From Cognatundibacterium rugosum (GTDB taxonomy: Bacteria; Pseudomonadota; Gammaproteobacteria; Burkholderiales; Burkholderiaceae_D), in NCBI RefSeq assembly GCF_014284365.1, contig NZ_JACOGG010000024.1, positions 1-41,009 of the forward strand: 41,009 nucleotides of DNA, given 5' to 3'. The translations under genes and the position numbers were made by a program. A model generated the notes under the pieces. That model made no database searches, had not been told where the DNA came from, and saw only the letters and a list, made by a program, of their open reading frames with translations. Shown here one piece after another: positions 35,155 through 41,009 of this stretch (position 1 is its first letter; each line of letters begins with the position of its first letter).

Positions 35155-35511
35155 ATGAGCACGATTACTACCGTCAGCGGCTTGCAATATGAAGACAAAG
35201 TTGTCGGCGAAGGCGCCGAAGCGCAAGCCGGTAACCACGTCGTGGTGCACTACACCGGCTGGTTGCAAAACCCGGACGGCTCTGCTGGCAAAAAATTCGA
35301 TTCCAGCAAAGACCGCAACGATCCATTCTCTTTCCCACTGGGCGCAGGCCACGTGATCAAGGGATGGGATGAAGGTGTACAAGGCATGAAAATCGGCGGC
35401 ACCCGCATCCTGACTATTCCTTCCAGCCTGGGCTACGGTCCACGCGGCGCAGGCGGCGTGATTCCTCCAAATGCCACTTTGATTTTTGAAGTAGAGCTGC
35501 TGGGCGTATAA
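35155..35511 (+). CDS. FKBP-type peptidyl-prolyl cis-trans isomerase
   Basis: A 118-residue single-domain FKBP without signal peptide, so cytoplasmic. Typical residues: VVVHYTGWLQ, KKFDSS, FPLGAGHVIKGWDEGVQGMKIGG, IPSSLGYGPRGAGGVIPPNATLIFEVELL. Catalyses cis-trans isomerisation of prolyl bonds in protein folding. Strong GAGGAG ribosome-binding site. Monocistronic, followed by an intrinsic terminator. Confidence 0.95.
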   Translation: MSTITTVSGLQYEDKVVGEGAEAQAGNHVVVHYTGWLQNPDGSAGKKFDSSKDRNDPFSFPLGAGHVIKGWDEGVQGMKIGGTRILTIPSSLGYGPRGAGGVIPPNATLIFEVELLGV

Positions 35512-35586
35512 GCCACGGGCCTGTTCGCTCGGCCCTGATGCTGCCGGCGCTTCAGCCACCAGCGCGGAACCAGCAACTCAGCCTCT

Positions 35587-35628
35587 AAAACGTCTGCCCG
35601 TTATGTGCAACTGGCAGACGTTTTTTTT
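35587..35628 (+). terminator. Intrinsic terminator of the FKBP gene
   Basis: AAAACGTCTGCC pairs with GGCAGACGTTTT across a 14-base loop, followed by a run of eight T. The stem may also help end the convergent kinase operon. Confidence 0.85.
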
Positions 35629-35685
35629 CGCACCTAGATTCAAAATTGCAAAAAAAATAAGTGCATAGACTTTCTGTGCGAAAAT

Positions 35686-37017
35686 CTAATCCTGGTCGCA
35701 ACTAATTTGCGGCGGAACTACCGGGAGTAAAATTTTAAAACGGGTGCCGACGCCGACTTGGCTGTCGACTTCAATCTTACCTTTATGCTTTTGAATAATG
35801 CCATACGACAATGACAATCCTAAGCCCGTTCCCTGACCGATCGGCTTAGTCGTAAAAAATGGCTCAAAAATCCGGTTTTTAATTTCAGGAGGTATCCCCT
35901 CCCCTGTATCTGCGAATTCAACGTTGACAAACTTTACTCCATCTATTTCCTGCAGCTCGGTAGAAATTGTAATCGTTCCACGTTCTTTCATCGCATGCGC
36001 TGCATTGACAAGCAAATTCATAAATACCTGATTTAATTGAGAACCGATACATTTGACCAGTGGAATTTGGCCATATTTCTTGACCACATCGGCCTTATAC
36101 TTAATTTCGTTATTTACAATATTCAGCGTGCTGTCTATGCCTTTGTGCAAATCAGTTTCAGCCCACTCTTTTCCACCAACATGTGAAAAATCTTTCAGCG
36201 AAGTGACGATCTCTTTGACGCGATTCAATCCGTCTTTAGATTCTTTCATTAACTCAACAAAATCTTCAATTAAAAAATCAATTTCGCCATCGTGCCAAAT
36301 TTGTCCAAGTTGGGAACGTACATCCGCCTGGAGCCCCTGCTTAAAGGTGATGTCCTTAAACGCATTCAAGGTGTCCAACAATGTCACAAAATAACTTTGT
36401 AATGAGCCCAAATTGGAGTTCACAAATCCAATTGGATTATTAATTTCATGCGCAATGCCGGCTGCCAACTGACCAATGGATGCCATTTTCTCTGATTGCA
36501 ATAATTGGTTCTGTGCTTCCTGAAGCTTATTGATTAATTGTTTTTGATCTGAGCTAATTTTTGTTAATTCAACTTCAGCTTGCGTTCTTGCATCAATTTC
36601 ATGGCTCAGATGTTGGTTACTCTCAACCAATTGTGCTTGTACATAACGTAACGAAAGATGTGTTTTGACTCGTGCAAGCACTTCCTCAATTTGTATTGGT
36701 TTAACAATATAGTCGACGGCACCAACCTTGAACCCATTCACCAAACTTTGTGTATCTGACAATGCCGTCATGAAAATTACCGGGATATGCGACAACGCAT
36801 CATTGGCCTTTAGTCGCCTGCAAACTTCAAAGCCGTCTATCCCTGGCATCATGACATCAAGCAGTATCAGATCTGGTCTCACATAATCGGCGCGTTGCAG
36901 CGCTTCCTCACCATCCTGCGCAACCACTACTTTGTACTTCTGATCTTCCATATAGCCAGCTAAAACTGCAATATTTGCAGGAGTATCATCGACGATCAAA
37001 ACAGTTGAAAGTTTCAT
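35686..37017 (-). CDS. Receiver-histidine kinase (REC-HisKA-HATPase)
   Basis: A 443-residue soluble histidine kinase with an N-terminal receiver instead of a sensor domain: REC (about 5-122; IVDD, Asp54 in LLDVMMPGIDG, Lys106 in YIVKPI), a coiled-coil linker (about 125-178), HisKA-type dimerisation with His190 in GIAHEINNPIGF (the HEINNP class), and HATPase (about 310-435; NAAHAMKE, DTGEGIP, GQGTGLGLSL). It would receive phosphate from the upstream hybrid kinase or pass signal on. The ATG at 37017 has AGGGTG before it and lies six bases after the hybrid kinase stop, so the genes are coupled. Confidence 0.92.
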   Translation of the reverse strand: MKLSTVLIVDDTPANIAVLAGYMEDQKYKVVVAQDGEEALQRADYVRPDLILLDVMMPGIDGFEVCRRLKANDALSHIPVIFMTALSDTQSLVNGFKVGAVDYIVKPIQIEEVLARVKTHLSLRYVQAQLVESNQHLSHEIDARTQAEVELTKISSDQKQLINKLQEAQNQLLQSEKMASIGQLAAGIAHEINNPIGFVNSNLGSLQSYFVTLLDTLNAFKDITFKQGLQADVRSQLGQIWHDGEIDFLIEDFVELMKESKDGLNRVKEIVTSLKDFSHVGGKEWAETDLHKGIDSTLNIVNNEIKYKADVVKKYGQIPLVKCIGSQLNQVFMNLLVNAAHAMKERGTITISTELQEIDGVKFVNVEFADTGEGIPPEIKNRIFEPFFTTKPIGQGTGLGLSLSYGIIQKHKGKIEVDSQVGVGTRFKILLPVVPPQISCDQD

Positions 37018-37022
37018 GGTTT

Positions 37023-39203
37023 TCACCCTTGTTGAATATCGTCTTGAACTAACTTCAAAATCGCCTTTGACTGATAGTTTCTCGCCAACTCCATTAACTT
37101 TTCTGCAAAAACCTCATAATCTGCATTCGACACTTTCAAATTTTCAGCCTGAGTCAGAATTTCCCGCATATTGCCTTCACGGGCTAGTTCACGCAGTGAC
37201 TCCATTTCTTGGCGAGAAGGGAAAACTAACTTTTTCTCAATGACTTCAGCCTGACTATTTTCCTCCTGCTTTTCGTATTTCAGTGTCAACTGAAGAAGCT
37301 CAGCTATTTTTTCTATCAATAAAATGAGATCTACGGGCTTACTGATAAATGCATTCGCGCCTGAATCCAGTGACTCTACCTGCTGCTCTCTGGTTACGCT
37401 TGCAGAAACCGCGATCACTGGAATATGTCTCAACTCCATGGATTCACGTATGCAGCGAATTGCATCTATGCCATTCATATTTGGCATAAGAATGTCCATC
37501 AAAATGATATCGGGAGTATCGTTCTTTGCAGATTCGATGGCTAATTTTCCATCTTCAGCCAAGGTAATATCGAAACCAAGCGCGCTGAGTGAGTCCCTGA
37601 GCATGTTACGGTTCACGGCGATGTCATCAACAATCAGTACTTTTTTAGTCACCCCCTGATATCCGATTGGCGTACATGCGATTTCACTTTGAACACCTGC
37701 TGCAGAACATGGAGGTAAAACAATTTGGAATGAAAACTGGCTGCCTTTTCCGTACTCGCTGCTGACCTCAATATTTCCCCCCATCATTTTTGCAAGTTGA
37801 CTGCTGATAGATAAGCCTAAGCCTGTCCCTCCAGCGTTTCTATGTGCATTTCCTACCTGTTCAAATGGTTTAAAAATTTTATTCAGCAGTTCCTTTTGTA
37901 TGCCTATACCGCTATCTGAGACAGTGAAACGTAAACAAAGCTGTTGGTCTTCTGTCATGTTACTGACGACGCTCAACCCTATGCACCCGGCATCTGTAAA
38001 CTTCACCGCATTTCCTAACAAATTCAGCAGAATTTGCCTTAAACGCTTACCATCCAGTAAAACGGCTACGGGCAAATTTTCAGACACCTTCAGGTGAAAA
38101 TCTAAGCTCTTTTGCTCTACTTTAACTTTGATAATATTGACTATTTCATTCAGAAATAAATGAAAATTCACTGGTTCTGGCACCAATTCGAACTTTCCTG
38201 CTTCTATTTTTGCAAAATCGAGTAAATCGTTGATCAGTGTGAGGAGATGTTCACCACTTTGATAAATGGTATGAATACCCAACATTTGCCGATCACTCAG
38301 ATTTTTGTCGCGTCTTAGTATTTGTGAATATCCGAGTATTGCGTTTAATGGCGTGCGCAGCTCATGGGTCATGCTTGACAAAAAAGTACTTTTTGCTTGA
38401 TTTGCAATATCAGCTTTTTCTTTTGCCACTTGTAATTCGTGAGTTCGTTCTTTTACCAAGTCTTCCAGATGATCCCTGTGTAACTGAAGCTCCTTCTGCG
38501 TTTTCTCACGTTCTTGAATATCGTTTTCCAACAAACGATTTTTGGATTCAATCTCTTCAAACAAGGACTGCAATGACAATCGAGTGTGCTCAAGACTGAC
38601 GCCTAAATTACCCAGCTCATCATATTGAGTCCATTTGAATGGCGTATTTAAATCGCGTTTCGCCAAACTTTCCGATTCATGCATCAGACGTTTTATCGGC
38701 GTCAATAAGCGACGCTGCAAGAGTGAAACAATCAACGCTACACTAAGTAATAATTGCGCGCTGATCGTGCCAGCAATCAACCATCGGTCTCGTTTGAACT
38801 CTTTATCCAGCAACGCACTGTCCATGTCCAAGCGAACCTTTCCAATTTTGTTCCCTTGATATAACACTTGCTGATCAAGACTGAATAGTTGTCCTTGATG
38901 TCTGATAGCTAGTTGTTTAGACAAAAATTCGCGCCCTCTGTTGTCTTCTACAAAAATTCCGACGATACGCTGATCGTTGAACAGAGAGTCAAATAACGAC
39001 TGACCCGCGCGCGGATTGTAATTCCACAAGGGTTCCTGCATGCCGAGTGCCAGGATATCCAGAGCACGCTTGTGATCCGATTCCATGCGTTGCCGAAGTT
39101 CCTGGTGGCGTTTACTTAAAGTCAGCAGGCTACTGACTGACATTGGAATTGTTAAACCAATAACGACCATTAAAATGATCGAAGAACGTAGTTTTAGATG
39201 CAT
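37023..39203 (-). CDS. Membrane hybrid histidine kinase (HAMP-HisKA-HATPase-REC)
   Basis: A 726-residue sensor: TM1 (about 8-28), periplasmic domain (about 29-140), TM2 (about 141-163), HAMP (about 164-215), coiled coil (215-270), HisKA with His280 in [16 protein letters not shown], HATPase (about 385-497; [24 protein letters not shown]), REC (about 520-640; Asp570 in [17 protein letters not shown]), and a 75-residue helical tail after the receiver. It lies downstream of a periplasmic solute-binding protein gene, which may present the ligand (inference). AGGGA precedes the ATG at 39203. Confidence 0.93.
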   Translation of the reverse strand: MHLKLRSSIILMVVIGLTIPMSVSSLLTLSKRHQELRQRMESDHKRALDILALGMQEPLWNYNPRAGQSLFDSLFNDQRIVGIFVEDNRGREFLSKQLAIRHQGQLFSLDQQVLYQGNKIGKVRLDMDSALLDKEFKRDRWLIAGTISAQLLLSVALIVSLLQRRLLTPIKRLMHESESLAKRDLNTPFKWTQYDELGNLGVSLEHTRLSLQSLFEEIESKNRLLENDIQEREKTQKELQLHRDHLEDLVKERTHELQVAKEKADIANQAKSTFLSSMTHELRTPLNAILGYSQILRRDKNLSDRQMLGIHTIYQSGEHLLTLINDLLDFAKIEAGKFELVPEPVNFHLFLNEIVNIIKVKVEQKSLDFHLKVSENLPVAVLLDGKRLRQILLNLLGNAVKFTDAGCIGLSVVSNMTEDQQLCLRFTVSDSGIGIQKELLNKIFKPFEQVGNAHRNAGGTGLGLSISSQLAKMMGGNIEVSSEYGKGSQFSFQIVLPPCSAAGVQSEIACTPIGYQGVTKKVLIVDDIAVNRNMLRDSLSALGFDITLAEDGKLAIESAKNDTPDIILMDILMPNMNGIDAIRCIRESMELRHIPVIAVSASVTREQQVESLDSGANAFISKPVDLILLIEKIAELLQLTLKYEKQEENSQAEVIEKKLVFPSRQEMESLRELAREGNMREILTQAENLKVSNADYEVFAEKLMELARNYQSKAILKLVQDDIQQG

Positions 39204-39272
39204 TGGAAATATTCCCTATCCCCAAATCAACAGAATATGACGCTATGGGAAATTTAGCATTTATTTAATTAA

Positions 39273-39455
39273 CTAATTAGCCAGGATATGCGCAAAACTG
39301 CCCAGAGAAAGCATGGTGACGCCGGCAATACAAAGCACGATAAAGAGCCATGACGCCGCTGGCGCGGTTTTGCGTAGTCCTATTAGTTCATATACTGAGT
39401 CTATCGCTTCATTGAGAGAAAATATCTTTAACTTAGGAAAATAAGTTGCAAATAA
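39273..39455 (-). other. Start-less transmembrane reading frame immediately after the SBP stop
   Basis: Sixty sense codons directly follow, in the same frame, the TAA of the solute-binding protein gene and end at a TAG (39273-39275). The translation contains SLNEAIDSVYELIGLRKT, then the hydrophobic run SWLFIVLCIAGVTMLSLGSF and ends AHILAN, which looks like a genuine small membrane protein or tail anchor. No ATG, GTG or TTG occurs before the hydrophobic segment. It may start at a rare codon (for example the ATA at 39423-39425), arise by readthrough of the TAA, or be a remnant. Confidence 0.45.
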
Positions 39456-40184
39456 TTATTTATATTTCCGCTCAATCGCAAGATTGGTTCCGTCTTTTTC
39501 CATTGCTTGAAGCACTTTGTTCATGTTATCGATGCGTTTTTGATCAATTTTCAAATTGCATGCCAAATACATTTCAGTTTGATTGAACTTAAACAATGGC
39601 TTCACACTTTGTGTCATACCTTGCTCCTTGAGAATGTACAAACCCAAGAGTTCTCCGGTTGCCCAGAAGTCAATCCGCTTTGCAATGAGTTTTTTAGGGT
39701 TTTCGCCATCGTAGTTAGCAGGGTCTGTTTTAAATCCATTGCTTGCCAAATATTTCTCAACAGCATCATCGTGATAAGTACCAACAACGTAAGAGTGCAT
39801 AGACTCTAGACTTTTTATTTGGCGCTCATCATCTGCCCTGGCAAAAAAATACCAGTTGTTTTTTACCAATGGCCCCACCCATTTGAACAAAGCCTCTCGT
39901 TCCGCAGTACGCGTTGTCGAATACACGCAAGTATCCAGATCCTCTTGCCCCATCTTAAACGCACGTGACCAGGGGTAAGCCTTAATCGTGATCGTTTCGC
40001 CAGCTCTGCGCATGAGTTCACGGACTTTATCTGTCGATATGCCGGATATCTCCTGATTTTTAGGATCGACTATATTGAAGGGGGGATAATTTTCGGTAGT
40101 AATCACCAAACTGTTTCCCTGAGCTGCGAAACATGAGCCCATAAAAAACAAACAGAAGAAACCCATCACAGTAAGTTTGCGCAT
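39456..40184 (-). CDS. Periplasmic solute-binding protein (SBP_bac_3 type)
   Basis: A 242-residue protein with signal peptide (cleavage about residue 20, GSCFA) and a single bacterial extracellular solute-binding family 3 domain: LVITTENYPPFNIVDPKNQEISGIS at the start, AYPWSRAFKMGQEDLDTCVYSTTRT, GTYHDDAVEKYLASNGFKT. No ABC permease or ATPase is encoded nearby. It precedes two histidine kinases on the same strand, so a ligand-sensing role is plausible. GGGGAG precedes the ATG at 40184. The frame after its TAA stays open for 60 codons and includes a membrane segment. Confidence 0.88.
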   Translation of the reverse strand: MRKLTVMGFFCLFFMGSCFAAQGNSLVITTENYPPFNIVDPKNQEISGISTDKVRELMRRAGETITIKAYPWSRAFKMGQEDLDTCVYSTTRTAEREALFKWVGPLVKNNWYFFARADDERQIKSLESMHSYVVGTYHDDAVEKYLASNGFKTDPANYDGENPKKLIAKRIDFWATGELLGLYILKEQGMTQSVKPLFKFNQTEMYLACNLKIDQKRIDNMNKVLQAMEKDGTNLAIERKYK

Positions 40185-40502
40185 ATCAACTCCCCTTATC
40201 TAGGTAGTATTCAATCAATAATAGATACAATCCAAATGCGACTATTTGATTTGATGCAACAGTATCTATTTCAGTCTAGTGTCTGATTTCGCAAATGCAA
40301 CTAAGCAGTTAAATTTTTTAACCACAAAAAGAATGAACGCTTTGCGCTGTCTGTCTGCTGTAAATGAATGTGATGGCTGTAGTAAAAATAGTTATTTTTG
40401 CACAGACATGCTAAGTTAATCAGAGCAATGCAAAGTGACCCCGTCCATATGTTTAGCCTCGTCACTAACTAGCTCACGTTGAATCACACTTGGAAAGCCG
40501 CT
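40185..40502. other. AT-rich intergenic region with a candidate SBP promoter
   Basis: About 318 bp between the divergent SBP and lipoprotein-like genes. On the minus strand TTGGAT (40230-40235) and AATACT (40206-40211) are 18 bp apart, a modest promoter match for the SBP-kinase operon. A small AT-only inverted repeat AAAAATA/TATTTTT lies near 40384-40399. No RNA gene or further coding region seen. Confidence 0.35.
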
Positions 40503-40814
40503 ATGCCTACACTTCACGCTTCACATCAAGCCACCAGGCTCCATTGTTTCTTGCTCAAAGCAATTGTAATGAGCATCGCAGTATGGTCAGCAACTGCCTG
40601 TACTTCTACCACCACGAACTACTACGCCTCCCCCAACGACAGCTTACTCGCAGTTGGTGACACGCCTCCCGACGGATACCCGCGCAGCTACCTCACCAAA
40701 GAAAAAAATGGCTGCATAGAGACGACGGAGAGTTGGAAAAAAGAACCCAATTTGCTGATCGGTAAAGTCGCGTGGTTAAAACAGGTCGAGCACAAGACGG
40801 TCAGTTGCAGATAA
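40503..40814 (+). CDS. Small lipoprotein-like hypothetical protein
   Basis: A 103-residue protein with a long N-terminal region, a hydrophobic segment (LLKAIVMSIAVWSATA) and a Cys followed by TSTTTNYYASP. This is a probable lipoprotein signal, although the residue three before the Cys is Ala, not Leu. The mature part has two more Cys and is hydrophilic. The ATG at 40503 follows GGAAAG at normal spacing; an ATG at 40569 would give a shorter, more standard signal. No family recognised. It ends 70 bp before the IS. Confidence 0.6.
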   Translation: MPTLHASHQATRLHCFLLKAIVMSIAVWSATACTSTTTNYYASPNDSLLAVGDTPPDGYPRSYLTKEKNGCIETTESWKKEPNLLIGKVAWLKQVEHKTVSCR

Positions 40815-40884
40815 ACATAAGTAATAGCTGTGCCAACTACTAAGCTGCCATAAAACCACATACAAAAAAAGCTACCCCATAAAA

Positions 40885-41009
40885 TGAACTGCACCCCAAA
40901 AGTTGGACACCCGTCCATACTTTTGGGGTGTTTTCATGAGTAAATATACAAAGCAATTCAAAGTACAGGTTGTTGAGTACTATCTGCAGGAGAACGCTGG
41001 CTGCGCTCT
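40885..41009 (+). mobile_element. Left end of an IS3-family insertion sequence, second copy
   Basis: Exact reverse complement of bases 2-126: terminal repeat at 40885, hairpin at about 40896-40931, transposase start at 40936. The element runs off the window. The two copies point outward and face each other with their left ends. Confidence 0.85.
40936..41009 (+). CDS. IS3-family transposase OrfA, N-terminal fragment (second copy)
   Basis: Twenty-four complete codons from the ATG at 40936, beginning MSKYTKQFKVQVVEYYLQEN, identical to the fragment at the left end. Cut by the window edge. It would bind the IS ends as part of the OrfAB transposase. Confidence 0.8.
   Translation, partial: MSKYTKQFKVQVVEYYLQENAGCA

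Noticed and set aside
1..41009. CRISPR arrays, tRNA or rRNA genes, phage or defence systems
   Set aside because: No regularly spaced repeats, tRNA-like cloverleaf or recognisable defence or phage genes were seen on reading through; a tRNAscan or covariance-model search would settle small RNA genes.
40885..41009. Composite transposon bounded by the two IS copies
   Set aside because: The interior holds core genes (icd, rpsT, parE, parC), which argues against a transposable unit; contig ends or independent insertions are simpler.

Overview
The window looks like chromosome of a betaproteobacterium of the order Burkholderiales, most plausibly family Oxalobacteraceae (an Undibacterium- or Herminiimonas-like genome of middling GC). 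This rests on the rluE/icd pair, the hutU-H-D-I order facing hutC, the DUF2242 lipoprotein and the overall protein flavour. It is an inference from familiarity, not from a search. The first 126 and last 125 bases are exact reverse complements. They are the left end of one IS3-family element, with the start of its transposase orfA reading outward at each side. The window may therefore be a whole assembly contig that stops at a repeated IS.

Left block (about 0.2-10.7 kb): housekeeping genes. icd (minus) lies back to back with rluE (plus), followed by a secreted DUF192 protein, rpsT (minus) with a clear sigma70 promoter, a GNAT acetyltransferase coupled to a CoxE-like VWA protein, a degenerate two-receiver protein, and parE-parC (topoisomerase IV). 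Strong bidirectional terminators separate the convergent pairs.

Second block (10.7-17 kb): a signalling pair, made of a single-domain receiver coupled by TAATG to an Hpt-REC-REC-GGDEF diguanylate cyclase, and then a 1222-residue DUF748/AsmA-like envelope protein.

Third block (17-23.3 kb): the histidine-utilisation cluster hutU-hutH-hutD-hutI on the minus strand, with the repressor gene hutC divergent. A perfect 18-bp palindrome, the likely HutC operator, fills the -35/-10 spacer of the hutU promoter. A very long hairpin lies between hutH and hutD. No hutF or hutG is present here.

Fourth block (23.3-29 kb): small conserved or unknown genes (65-aa protein, DUF2242 lipoprotein, DUF3820 protein, 130-aa secreted protein, an AT-rich secreted orphan), then a divergent M14 carboxypeptidase / threonine-aldolase-like pair.

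Fifth block (29-34.9 kb): a compact six-gene minus-strand operon: YVTN beta-propeller, polysaccharide deacetylase, fatty-acid-hydroxylase-type membrane enzyme, EI24/CysZ-like membrane protein, CinA/MoaB-like protein and a membrane-tethered TAXI solute-binding protein. Three of its junctions overlap. It is the best candidate for an undescribed envelope pathway.

Right block (35-41 kb): an FKBP-type prolyl isomerase, then a more AT-rich minus-strand signalling operon: periplasmic SBP_bac_3 protein, a transmembrane reading frame without a start codon lying in frame after the SBP stop, a hybrid histidine kinase and a REC-histidine kinase. A small lipoprotein-like gene and the second IS end close the window.
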